Assembly: GCA_033439295.1 (NCBI GenBank)
Contig: JAVTLE010000010.1
Span: 992,001 to 1,056,000 of the forward strand
From: Deuterostichococcus epilithicus
Taxonomy: Eukaryota; Chlorophyta; Trebouxiophyceae; Prasiolales; Stichococcaceae
Reading direction: 5' to 3'
Length of the DNA: 64,000 nt
This document shows positions 1 to 11,700 of this stretch, piece after piece; positions within the stretch are counted from its first letter, which is position 1, and each line of letters opens with the position of its first letter. Below the pieces are notes generated by a model, which saw only the letters and a program-made list of their open reading frames with translations, did not search any database and was not told the origin of the DNA. Position numbers and translations under genes: made by a program.

Positions 1-102
1 GCCCCTTCTGGCTCGCGGCTCACCTGGATGGACCTGCTGCACGAGTCTCAGAATGCAATCATCAGCGCTAGACGACCCCGCCGTCATGTGGTCATCAAAC
101 AG

Positions 103-1006
103 GTCATCGGCGTGCTGAGCGCGCTGCTGCTGGTGGACACCGTCGGCCGGCGGCCGCTTCTGCTGCTCGGCAGCGGCGTCACGGCAGCCGCGATGGCGGT
201 CATCGCGGCGTCGGACGCCTCCGGCAGCTGGGCGCTGGAGCTGGCCGCCATGTGTGCCTTCATGCTGGCCTTCAGCATCTCGTGGGCCGGCATCTTCTGG
301 GTCCTCATGTCCGAGCTGTTCAGCATGACGGTGAAGTCGCCGGCGGTCGCCGCCGCCACCGCCGCCGCCTTCTTCACAGGTGTGTCTAAACATCGTTTCT
401 GCCCACCTGTTGCTCAGTCCCGCCTCTGCCTGCACGTCTCCTGCTTTGCGCGCGCCTGCGTGCGTGCATGGGTACGACCCCTGTCGCAACGTGAGTTTAG
501 CTATCTGCAGACATCTCACCCTGGGACTCCTCGTGGCTGCAGGCGCCATCACAGATGTGGTGTTTCTGGCGATGCACCGCTGGTTCGGGCCGTTCAGCTT
601 CCTGGTGTTTGGCGCCGTGTCGGCGGCAGGCGGTGTGTACGTCTACAGGAATGTTCCGGAGACTAAGGGGAAGACGCTGACTGAGGTGCAGGCGCTGCTG
701 CGGGCGCTGCACCCGGACGCGGGTGCGCCAGCCCCGCTTCCTCTGCCGCGCTCTCGCCGTCCTTGGCGTGGCCTTTGCGTGTCCTTTGCGTCGTGTGCAC
801 TCGTGTGGCAGATGAGGCGGCCGTGTGCGATCCGTGCGCTGGAGCGTTTCGACACGTTGCAGCCTTGGACCGTGTCATCGGCCGCTGACTTGACGGCAAG
901 GTCTGATGTCGTGGTCTTCGCTGATGCCGCAGGTCCAGACGCGCAGCAGAATGCCGCCGTGCCGCTGTTCAGCCTGGCAACATTTGCCAACAGAGACATC
1001 CCTTGA
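103..1006 (+). CDS. Sugar transporter (MFS sugar-porter family), 3' end only
   Basis: Carries the last membrane helices of a sugar/H+ symporter of the major facilitator superfamily. Two exons are visible: 103-379 (after an ACAG acceptor) and 543-1006, joined in phase (Gly codon split 1+2). The first exon encodes VDTVGRRPLLLLG, the family's D-R-x-G-R-R loop signature with the first Arg replaced by Thr, followed by two hydrophobic helices. The second encodes a further helix and the C-terminal VPETKGKTL signature. After PETKG the frame stays open for about 110 low-complexity residues to a TGA at 1004-1006. That is long for the family, so a further intron after about 720 (GACGCGG|GTGCGC) is possible and the C-terminus is uncertain. 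The 5' part lies left of the window. Substrate cannot be assigned. Confidence 0.8.
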
Positions 1007-1280
1007 GGGGCAGGGCAGGGCGGCAGCATCAGGCGAGGGATTTGGTAATTTCAGCAAAGGTTTTCGTCAGGGTGCAGGGCTCAGGACTCTTCGTCTCTGC
1101 AAAGAGTGCGCCAAAAGTACATAGGGCTGAAGCACGTGCAATGTTCCCTAGTGGCTAGGCTTGTTGGGAAGCATTGCACCGATTCTCTGATTGTCCAGCA
1201 GCGTGTTCAAAATTGTGTGCGGACAACAACACCTATCGTCTGGAGTCAAACATATAGATTTTGAATGCAATAAGCTATGT

Positions 1281-2749
1281 TCAGCACTTCACTGCGCACC
1301 CAAACCACCCTCACTGGTGCGCAGGGGATCAACTGAAAGCCGTCCATTCCTGTGTCGCTGCCGAATCGCTGGCGGCTGGCTCGGACACACCTGCCTTCTG
1401 CGTGAAGTCTTGCAGCAGATCGTCTGCCACATCCCCACTGCTGCTGCCTGTGGCGCCGCGCATTGCGTCCTGAGTGCCGGTTGCCTGCACACAGCACAGC
1501 TGTTCAAAATTGGTGTGCTTGACTCAGTCCTCGTTGTGCCGCCACTCTCGACTGCACAGATGCAGCAAGTCGGTGCAGCACAGCTTAGACTTGCCTGCGC
1601 CTTTGCGCCAGCCGCGGGCGGCGGAGCCAGGCCAAAGCCGACGGGCGCTGGCGGCGGCCGCAAGCCGAGGCTGGCGCCGGCTGTAGAACCGCCTGCCGCA
1701 GCCGGCGGCGGCGGGGGCAGCAGCCCTGAGCTGCCGGCGGCTGGTGGCGGCGAGAGCATCCCCAGCCCTGAGCCGCCGCCGCTGCTGCCGCCACTGCCGC
1801 CGGCAGTGCCACCTCCGGAGCCCAGCGATGCCAGAAAGCCACCGCTGCTACCAGGTGCGACCCTCTTGACGGAGATCGTCTGGCCCTGCTTCAGGCTGAA
1901 GTCAAGGGCCGGCTTTGAGGCCTGGCTGCCGGCCGTGCTCAAGGCTGCGGTGCTGTCCTGTTGCCGTTTCGTCTGCTTCTCCCAGTCCGACTGCAAGTGA
2001 GGCATCGCAACCCGGCTTGCAGCTTCATATTTAGTTGCTGATTTTTCAGGAAGCACGAGAGTCACACGAACGCGAAATGGCAGAGCGCTCGAGAGAGGTA
2101 TGATGCAGCTGACGAGCTTCGGCATCTCCTCACCAGCGCTACGTTGAAATCGAAGGCATCGCTGCGCTCGATGAAGCCCATGCCCAAAAAAGCATGCCGC
2201 CGCGTGGCAGGGTCCACCACGCGGATGACGAAATTCCTGCTGCTGTCTGAGGCCGGCTCGACGCACGCCAGACGCTCACCGACGCCGACGGGACACACCG
2301 CGAACAGTTCTCCCCTGTCGCAGCAGGAGTCAGGCGGTTCGTTTCACAATCTCGACATGTTGTGCTGTCTGCTCGTGCATAAAGACAGAGCCCGGCCCAG
2401 GAAGAATGCCCACAGCGCTTGCGGCACTGACGCACGTGTCGCCTTCGGTGAGTCGCAGCTCGCAAGTGTCGCCGCACGCCATCAGGATCAGTCGGCCTGT
2501 GAAAATCCTGTCCTCCACACGCCATTCACCAGACTTGATGCCTGCGCACTGGACGCGTTTCAGCGCACGGTGCGCATTTTGTTGGGTCACAGCGCATCAT
2601 CAACCTTGCATGGCACAAGCATTGAGCGTGTCGGCTGTTCGGCACTGAAACTTACCAGAAGCCAGCCTGGGTGGAATCTTGAATGCACTGACTTCTCGAA
2701 ATACCGCAAGTGTGTGCTCGATGGAATCCTGCTCAATTACATGAGCCAT
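1281..2749 (-). CDS. NECAP: NECAP-like adaptin-ear-binding coat-associated protein (DUF1681 PH-like domain)
   Basis: NECAP proteins bind AP-2/AP-1 appendages and assist clathrin-coat assembly. Exons: 2749-2656, 2541-2436, 2314-2134, 1990-1595, 1484-1391 and 1291-1281 (about 293 aa), all in phase. The first three form the PHear domain: [16 protein letters not shown], then [15 protein letters not shown], then [10 protein letters not shown] and [12 protein letters not shown], then AFDFNVAL. The fourth holds [10 protein letters not shown], the [12 protein letters not shown] strand and a Gly/Pro/Ala-rich tail. Exon 4 appears to end in a GC donor (CAG|GCAAGT at 1594); the next exon gives an acidic [10 protein letters not shown] tail typical of coat-binding proteins. 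The 11-nt last exon is the least certain part. If it is wrong, the open frame runs on to a TGA at 1289-1291. The start is the ATG next to the first conserved block. Confidence 0.88.
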
Positions 2750-3071
2750 CTTGTGTCCGCCGGATTTGGATCGGCTGCGAATCGTCTGTATGGCACTGTA
2801 AGATCCTATGAATGTGCAAGGAGCTGCGCAAACTCTGCAACAGTGAGCAATGCGCAGGATGTCCGGCATCATATCAAAACCCTGAACCTTCATTGGACGC
2901 GCCCCAAGAACAGCAAACGCCGCACTATGCAGGGCTGTGTGATCAGCGCTGGACTGCAGGTGTCGCGGGAACGGTTGAAGTTAGAGAATTGAGGAGACAA
3001 GCCATGGCGGCAGGCCGACATTGATCAGTCACCACAGTGATTGGCCTTATGCGCAGCACTGTCGCGAGGCC
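2750..3071. promoter_or_regulatory. Divergent intergenic region, NECAP / subtilase
   Basis: This 322-bp stretch separates the start codons of two genes transcribed away from each other, so it must hold both promoters and 5' UTRs. I see no ORF with family resemblance, no TATA-like box I would defend, and no repeat. Confidence 0.5.
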
Positions 3072-6000
3072 ATGTCCAGCAGCTTGCGTTGCTGGAGCAT
3101 AGGTGTAGAGGAGATCTTCTCGAATCTTCAGCGTCATCGCTGCCTTGCCGGCAGCCACGCGCTGCTGCTCCTGCTCTTGGTAGTCGCCACCGCAGGCGGT
3201 GCTGACACCTGGGATCATGAGCCCCACAGCAGGTATCGGCTGGATGGCTTTACAATGCAGTCGTCACTCACAAGCACAAATCAACCGTCACAATGCCTTA
3301 AGACCATTCCTGCTGTGATGCTTCGGCCCATTTGTTCAGGCCACACAAGGATGGAGGCAGCGGGACGCGACGCTCCCAGAGGAATCCAACAGTGGCGGAG
3401 GCAGAGTGAGTCGGGTTGCACATGCGGAACTAAAGTCCACATTGACGCCTGGACATCGTCCCGCATCCTAGACCGCATCTGTTTTACAGGTACATCGTGG
3501 AATTCGCGACTTGGGCGCCGGCAGAGGATGTGGATGCTTTCTGCCAACAAAGGGCTGCCGTTGGCAGGCCTTGCCGTCAGCGCTTCAAGCTCGTGCTGCG
3601 AGGTTGCTCAGTCAAGGTGCAGTGGACTGAGCACTGGGCCTACATCTTGCCCCTAAACGCCAGGCCTTGCAGCACGCCCGCCGGCACTCACTCACTTCAA
3701 CGGAGGCACTGCAGTTAGCCGCACCCTGACATCCTTGTCCCATCTTGTAGCTGTCTCCCAGCGAGGCAGCAGCCCTTCGAATGGACGCGCGGGTCAAGGG
3801 CGTCCACGCCAACGATGGCATTCGGCCCTTCCAGCAGCAGGATGCGACGAGCGGCCTGCAGGCGCGGGCGCCTTGGAACCTGAACCGCATCAGCCACCCC
3901 AGCCTGCCAATAACATCCAGCTACAAGTATGCTAGCGACGGCAGCAACGTCAACGTCTACGTGCTGGACACGGTGAGCATTATGGCGTCTGTCATGCTCA
4001 ATGAGATATGCGCCCACGAGCGACGATTTGCGCACGCGCTCTGGCATGGCCCCTGCTTACTGCGCAGTGGGTGCCTCGCCATGACATGCTGCCGTCTTGC
4101 GTTGTGGTGCTTCAATGTTGAGCGCACAGATGTAGCTGTTGCTGCTGCAGGGCATCAGGCTGGACCACGAGGAATTTCGATACTCTCCAGCAGACAGGGC
4201 GCGGGGCCTGAGGGGTGAGACATGACTGTGTGGTGCTTGCAATGCCAGTCTCTGGGCATGGTATGCTGTGTTGATGTTGATCTGGGAAATCTGGGAAGCA
4301 GCAGCTGCGTGTTGGCTGCAGGGTCACGCGCCAAGGCAGGGTTTTCCAGTTTTGGCGACGGCAACTCCGAGGACTGCTTTGGGCACGGCACCCATGTGTC
4401 AGGCATCATCGGTGGCCTGACATACGGCGTCGCCAAAAACGCCACGTTGCATGCAGGCGCGCTTGCAAGCATCCTCTCGCACCGGCCAGAGTGTGTTGTT
4501 GCTGTCGAACTGGTGCTGCAGCTAGTATCAGGGCTCGGCATGCCGTGCCCAGGGGCTTCGGCAGCAAGCTGACGATCCACCAGGCCATTAGACCTGGTCA
4601 GACCATTTGTCGAGGCCGGCCGCCCGAGTCCTTACCTGGTGCGCGTCGCAGTGCGGTGCATTGACTGCAACGGCGACAGTGCCGTCGACGACATCATCGC
4701 GGGCCTGGAGTGGGTTGCTTCCAACTTCCAGCCGCCTGCCGTCGCCAGCCTGTCGCTGGGCACCTCGGGCACAAATGACGCCCTGGATGCGGCACTTGCA
4801 GCGCTCATCAAGCTGGGCGTCACCAGCATCGTGGCCGCCGGAAACTTTGGCAGCGGTGGGTGTTGAGCTGTGGCATGAGATGCCGCCTGCTCGTGCAGCA
4901 GACGCTAACAACCTGCTGGCTGTGGTTCACCTGCGCATCCCAAGAGCTCGACCCACTGGTGCACTGTTTACTGAAGTTCACCCTGACGCAGCTTGACATC
5001 CTTCTTGAGGCAGTGCACCCTACCTGAGACGGCGTAGCATCCTGGAAGACTGCAATCTGTGTTCGTGCAACCACCTGCTTGCATCCTTCCTGTGGCGCAG
5101 ACGCATGCGACCTCAGCCCCGCGCGTGTGCCGCAGTGCGTCACGGTGGCAGCGACAGATGTGTCCGACACCCGCTGGTCGGGCTCCAACTACGGCTCGTG
5201 CGTTGACCTGTACGCCCCAGGCGTCGCCATCACCAGCGCCATGTGCGCTCCCCAGTGCTCCAGATGCATGTCGCCATCACTGCTGCCCAAGTCCTCTTTG
5301 CAGCGTGAATGCGCAGGCTCGCGTATGGAGACGAGATGCCAGGAGATGCAGCATTGCCGACAGCAGCCAATCGCGGTTTGGGAGCTGGCACGTCTGAACA
5401 GCTGCCGCCAGCTTGATCCGCTTTCTGATCGATTCCAGGATCCAACAAAGAAAAATTGAAGGACACCACCAGCAGCCCAGCAGCGGATGATCTTCCTCAC
5501 TCACAATGCTTGGGCATGCTGCAGGTACACATCGCCACGCGCCACCATCAGCGCCACCGGTACGTCCATGGCGTGCCCGCATGTCAGCGGCGTGGCAGCT
5601 CAGTACCTACAGTTCAACCCCATGGCGCTGCCCGCGCAGGTCAGTGACCAACGGAGGCTGCCATGCCATATGCTTTGTTTCGAGGCAGCGATGATCTCGT
5701 CTTCCTTGACTGTACATGTGCAGCGCCAAAGCGCAGGGCGCTGCTCTCCTCCTCTCATCCGCCTCAGGTGTGCGCCTAACCTGGAGCTCGATCGACAGCG
5801 TTGACAGCCAGAGCTCAGCACAGCGCAGGTGCAAGCCTTCATCAGGGGCGCCGGCGCTGCCAACAAAGTGAATGCTGCGCTGGAGGTGAATGGATCACCG
5901 AATCTCCTGCTCCAGGTCTGTGAGCAGGCGACTTGCCAGTTGACAGCATGTGTGACAATCAATGTTGATCAGGCGCCACTCGAGCGCTGCTCGTTGTGAA

Positions 6001-8267
6001 CTAACGGCTGTGACTGTTGTGTGCCTTGCTGCAGGAGGCATTGCAAATTGGTCCCACTGGAGTGGTCGAGCCACCGATTATTGGACCAGTGGTGGCTTTT
6101 CAGGACCAGACGTACATCGTTCAGACACAAACGCTCATGCTGAGCAACTTGAAAAATGTCACTTACACCTTCCAGGTGAACGCACTGTTCAAGCGAGGTC
6201 GAAGAGAAGCATGCGTGAGGTTGGAAAGGAGGTTGCACCAGAGACGAGATAATTGCCCTGAACGGTCAGTTTGCTATGGATGGCACAGGCGGGGTCTGTC
6301 GATTCTGTGACCTGGGTCCAAGCTTCTCCAAATGGTATGCCGAGCTGTCACCCTTGATAACCTTGCTGCGCATTGCATCTGGCATGTGAAGTCTTTGCAT
6401 GCAGCTGGCATGCGCAGTCTTTGCATCCTTTTGGCGCGCTAAAGTGTTGAAGGTACGGCAGGCCTGCGGAACCCTGCTTGCATGTCGCTCACTTGCAGAA
6501 GGAACGGTGCTGCCAGACCAGACGCAGGAGGTGTCTCTCGAGTACGATGCATCCCAGACGGCGGAGCAGGGCCACTATGACACCGATGTCCTGGTCACCA
6601 TGAGCCAACAGCCGTATGCAAGGGTGAGGTCTGCGCCGCCGGCCGTGCTCTCAGCTGAGCAGAGAACAGCACATCCAAGATGAGATGTGTCCTCAATTGC
6701 AAGGTTGTTACAGCGGCTGTTTCACATGCATGATGCAGCAACGCAACAATCCTGCAGCGTTGTGTGGAGCTGATAGCATTACATGTGGGTGCGCAGGCGT
6801 ATGCGGCAACACTGCTGGTCTTTTGTCCGGACCTCAGCGGGGTGCGGCAGTCGCAGCTGCCGCACACTGTAGAAGCCAGGTTCACAATGATGCAAGACGG
6901 GCCGTCACCCGTGTCCAGTGACCCAGACGCTGCGCCGGACTGGACCGCTGCTGCAGCCGCCTCATGCCCGACATGCATCTTTGCGGACCTCAGTGTGAGG
7001 TGCGCGTTCATGCACGACCCCAGACGTCAGCACGGATGGCCATACGTCATAGCAGGTGCATGCGAGCGGTGTTCCAAAGATGACGGTTCCTCTTGCGTGG
7101 TGCATACAGGTTTTCGCACCCCGTGGCGGTACTGCCCCTGGCAGCGGTCACACCCAATGGCAACGGCGCGGTTGTCCAGTCCATCAACAGCACCGGGACT
7201 CGGGGCGCGCTGTGCAGCGACTTCTCTGTCAGATTGATGGTGAGAGCCGCCACCCTGCATCTCAGCCCATGGTTTGTCTGCCTGGTTGTCTGCATGCGGT
7301 GAGCGCGTGAGCCATCTATCATTCAGCAAACCATCGAAACTGCAGCTGACGGATGTGGCAATTCGCCAATTGTCACCCTGTGCTCCTCTGACTCGCAGGT
7401 GCCCTTTCTGCCGTGGCAGGCACGGAACACAACGGTCTGCCTTGGCATCCGTGGCGGTCATGTGGCAGATGTGGATGGCAACACCTTTCCTGATGCAAAA
7501 GTCTGCCAGGTCGTCGACCACAGGTGAGTGGGAACCTCCATTGAACGACACTGTTTTCTTACGGTGTCAGGCCCGGTTTGGCTATGGGTATACTGCAGTT
7601 TGCGCAAGTGTTGAAGGCGCCCCTTGGCTTCATCAGCGGCAGGATGCTGTACAGCTTCTGACATTCGTTTGTCTAAGAGAACTTGAACAGGCGAGTTATG
7701 CTCATTAAACCTGCAAGCTTACGCCATTACTTGTTGCAGACCGCGCGGCACTTTCTTGTCTGCGCTACCCAGCTCGTCCTACAGTGGCGGTGCTGTCACG
7801 AGCAGCGCGGCGCCACAGCTGCTGCTAGTATTCACCGAGCCGGTGGCAGGCCTTAGCACGGGCAGCTTCAACGTCACGACCGCTGGACCGGACGCCGGTG
7901 TTGGAGTGGTCCAACCGGTGCAGCGAGGCAATAATGGCACGAACGGCTCTGCGCTTGCAGTTCAGCTGGCGCTGCCGTCGACCTATGTCGGTGGCGTCAC
8001 CATTGCCCTGGTGGTGAGATACTTGAGGCCGCACCGTACAACCTGCGCGGGCTGACATCCTTCTGCGCAGCCCTGAGATGACCTGTACAATGATGATGAG
8101 TAAGTCATCTGTTGTAATAGGCTCTGTCTTGTGCACAGGATCCCGTCATGGACAGTATGCAGCAAGCTAATTTCCCAGTGGCGCCCTTTACCTTTCAGAA
8201 GCTGGCTGCACAGGATCTTGTGTTCATGGCACTGCCGCCTGATGAACTTCAGAAGGGCATCATTTGA
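3072..8267 (+). CDS. Secreted subtilisin-like serine protease (S8, proteinase K type) with C-terminal beta-sandwich region
   Basis: Seventeen exons join in phase into about 809 aa: 3072-3232, 3490-3616, 3751-3972, 4151-4214, 4322-4456, 4652-4855, 5101-5242, 5525-5639, 5829-5915, 6035-6175, 6289-6334, 6499-6623, 6797-6999, 7110-7239, 7399-7523, 7740-8013, 8139-8267. Order: a hydrophobic signal segment (residues ~31-45, [15 protein letters not shown]); an I9 inhibitor propeptide (YIVEFATW ... [12 protein letters not shown]); and the S8 domain with Asp169 (VYVLDT), His213 (HGTHVSG), oxyanion Asn301 (AAGN) and Ser366 ([11 protein letters not shown]). A Fn3_5-like strand set follows (VTYTFQ ... 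[13 protein letters not shown]), then a second Ig-like block ([13 protein letters not shown]) with several N-x-S/T sites. The triad is intact, so it should be an active secreted or vacuolar endopeptidase. Exon 5 ends with a GC donor (CAG|GCGCGC, 4457). The beta-sandwich assignments are by pattern only. Confidence 0.88.
6375..6426 (+). repeat. 26-bp tandem repeat, two copies, in a subtilase intron
   Basis: Units 6375-6400 and 6401-6426 share CTGGCATG and AGTCTTTGCAT with few differences. The pair lies in the intron between the exons ending at 6334 and starting at 6499. Confidence 0.8.
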
Positions 8268-8745
8268 CGAGCTGCGAATTGTTCATCACAAACACAAGGT
8301 TCAGATTCCATAGTGCTACGCTATGGTCTGCGGACACGAGTACGCTATGCTGGGTGCTGGTTTCACACCTGCAAGGTTATTCGTGCTTTGTAGATGTACC
8401 TGCTCCGTGTGAAATTATCTGATCGGCAGCTGTTTTATTGAGAGAGAGGGGGATGATGTGCCGAAGGAATGACCTTCCGTGCACATGGCATCATGACGCT
8501 CATTGGCCAGTCAAGTCAGATCGAGTCCCCGCAGGACGCGGTGCAGAGAGGGACTGTCCAAACCTTACACAAGCAACTCGCAGATGACACACCCAAACAG
8601 GATTAAGCACGGCAACCTCGACACACGCACAATTTGACATGGAGCACCCTAATCCTGATGGTGCGCTGCGCCCCACAGCGGCATGCAAATGCTGCCTGGA
8701 AAGGGGGTAATCATGGCCAATGCAGCTGACGACCCTGGGGGCCCG
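8268..8745. other. Convergent intergenic region, subtilase / LACS
   Basis: Holds the 3' UTRs of two converging genes. No coding exon is recognisable. A TGTAA motif on the minus strand (8565-8569) lies about 180 nt past the LACS stop and could be its polyadenylation signal. Confidence 0.5.
8565..8569 (-). terminator. Possible TGTAA polyadenylation signal for LACS
   Basis: Minus strand reads TGTGTAAGG. TGTAA is the usual green-algal poly(A) signal. The position about 180 nt past the stop is plausible, but a 5-mer can occur by chance. Confidence 0.35.
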
Positions 8746-11700
8746 CTACTTGGCGGCAGACTCCAGCTGCTGGTACATGGCAGCGATGTCGGCCTTGAAG
8801 GCGGCAGACGCCTGCGGCCGCTTGAGCTTGAAGGTGGGCGTCATCATGCCGTTCTCCACACTGAACAGGTCCGGCGTCAGGTGCACGGCAGCCACCTGCG
8901 GGGTGCCGGGGCGACACTCACGATAGACCCGAGAGCATGTGTTGTGCATCTCCAGAATGCGGCATCCCGCCACAGACACTGCGCATCAACACAAAGCGGG
9001 TCCTGGGCCAAGCCAGGAAGCTGAGTGTTTGCGATTGACGCCACACAAACTGTGGCTCCCACTTCGTAGTCGCTCGGGCAAGCCTGCACCTGCTCGAAGC
9101 TGCGGAGCTTGGCGGCCTTGCCCTCCGCCATCATGCTGGCCAGCACGGCAGCCTTCACCGCCTTGTTCTTGCACAGCACATCCATCTCCCTCGCCATGCC
9201 CCTGCACCGGCAGCAGCAGGCGGCTGGACATCTGTTGGTCCATGCCAAGCACCGCGACTTGCAAGCAGCACCACGGCACACACTTCATCAAGGCAGAGCT
9301 CCGAAAGTTGTTGTGAAAGGGTGTTGGTGACAGCCTAGATGCCGCATGAGGAGATGTGGGGCGCAGGGCAGCCAGCGCACACGTCAGCGCCAGCGCGGCC
9401 GACCGCCAGCGCGACCGACGGGCTGCTGCGGCATCGCGGGTCATCAGCGTCGCCACTGTGTGTCTGGTTCGGAGGGTGGATTGGGGTTGACAGAGGCTGC
9501 TCGAAATCCCGTTTTCTCACCGGGAGGCGGCCCAGGGCAGCAGGTGGTCCAGTTTGGGCATGTCGCGGCAACCAGCCCGGGAAAGGGGAGAGGTGAAGAG
9601 GGGGGAGGGGGTGGGTCTGCTGTCGAAAGCAGCAAGGCACTCACCGGGAGGCAGCCCACGGCAGCAGGTGGTCCGGGTCGGGCACGACGACCGCCACCAG
9701 CTGGTGGCGCAGGCTGTCGCCAAAGACGAAGGACTGCGCGACGAAGGGCGAGCGCACATACACATTCTCAAGTTTTTCCGGCGCGATGTACTCTCCCTGC
9801 GCCAGCTTGAAGATGTTCTTCTTGCGGTCGATGATCTTCAGACGGCCGCCCTCCAGCCAGGTGCCCACGTCGCCTGCGCTCGCCATACCAGGGTCTTACT
9901 ATTTTCCAGCAGTTATTCATCAGAAGTTGTGCCAGGATGGCGGCATGACGACGAAAGGAATGTGACGAGCTTGTCGCGCTCACGGGCCTGGCGGCCTGCC
10001 GCACAAGTGCACAGCATCGGCGGCGGCAGCGGAGGCAGCAAAGCGCGGCTGCGGGCGCGACGCACGGCACAGCGAGACGCAGCGGCCGCGGCAACGGCAC
10101 TCCTGGCCCCCGGCCCCGGCTCGTTCCTGCTGCAGGCCTGCAGGCTTTGGTTCTGGAGCAAGGCCGGAAGCGGAAGCTCAGGATCGCACCTGTGTGCAGC
10201 CAGCCGTCCTCGTCGAGCACCTCCCGCGTCTGCTGCTCGTCCTTGTAATACCCCTGGAAGATGGACGGACCCCGCACGCACACCTGCGGGACAAGGTACT
10301 GGCCGCACCTTCAGCCCACAGAGTGCACAGGACTTGCCATGAATGAATCGTGCTCTCGCACACACGAGGGATGCAGGGATCATGCCACAGGCGTTGGACA
10401 AATGGCATCATGCGGCCCAGGGTTTTCGGAGCCCTGAAGCCGCCGGCACGCATCCTGGACAGCAGCATCCCAACGAGCACAGTGCGGGCCGCAGTCCACT
10501 GTGAAACTGGACTGCGGAAGCCTGAACCCTAAATCCGCAGCCCACCTCGCCGCGGGGCGTGGGCTTGTCGGCGTTGGTGTAGTTCATCTCGGGTATGTCG
10601 ACGAGCTTGACCTCGCAGCACACCACGGGACCGCCCACATGGCCGCTGGTCGCGTCGCCGTGCGAGGTCATGCTGATGACACACGACGTCTCCGTCATGC
10701 CATAGCCCTGGCAAGCGAGAGCATCCCTGTGAGGTGGAGGTGGCTTGTGTGCTCCGTGCGGTGCAGCCTCAGGTATGTTTAGGGTTCAGGGTACGTGTGC
10801 AATTGCCGACGAGCAGCTGTTCTGTGGTCATGCACAGGCCTTAGCTGCGGACGACCTCGAGGCTCCACTACTTGCTTCAGACCCCACAGAGACCTGATGC
10901 TGCACCCAAAGGGCCGCACACCTCGATGACGGTGGCGCCAAAGCAGATGCGCAGGAAGTCAAAAACCTCCTCGCTGATGGGCGACGCCCCCGTCGTCATC
11001 AGCTTCACCTTTCCTGCAGCAGCATAAGGCGGGCCCTTGCATGCGACCGCATTCGACAGATCAGACCAGGATCTGGTCCCGGCAATGCGGCGATGCGCCG
11101 CAACCTAGCGCCGCGGAACCGGACCATGCCTGTTCACGGCCAGTGTCTCTGATGCAGCTGTGTTTTGCAGGGGAGGACAATGGACAACGGTTTGGCCCCA
11201 CCTCCGAGCCGCGCCCGGACTTTGGAGAAGACGAGGCGGTCCCACATAGGGCCGAAGCGCCCGCCGCTGAGGTCGCCGCTGCGCAGCGCGGCGCGTTTCG
11301 ACGCGTATGCCATCTCGAACAGCTTCCGCGCGACAGGGCTGCTCTGCTGAATGGCCCCCATCACCTGCACGAGGAGCCGGCAATGTGCTTGTCGGACAAT
11401 GCGCCAGTCGAGCAGCTGCTCCCTGTCTGCTGCACACTGCTGCGCCCGACGCAGATGTCTTGCGGCAGGTGTGCGGACTGCATGCAGGGCCGCAATTGCC
11501 TGTGTGACACATGAGCATCCTGCCACCTCACATGCCGCCATGCAGCAGCCAGCCGGCAACTCCTACAAAACCTCCAAGGAAGTGCCGACGGCGCGCTGAG
11601 ATCGCATTTTGTAGTGGTACAGGCGAGGCATCGTGATGCTTCAGGGGAGTCTGGATGCGGACGCTGGGGATCGGGGGCTTGAAATTCGATATTTACGGAA

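Noticed and set aside
1191-2000. Plus-strand open frame of 269 codons, Pro/Gly-rich
   Set aside because: Antisense to the Gly/Pro tail exon of NECAP; low complexity with no family resemblance.
9517-9571. Possible alternative LACS exon encoding [11 protein letters not shown]
   Set aside because: No convincing acceptor upstream; best read as a decayed tandem copy of the exon end.
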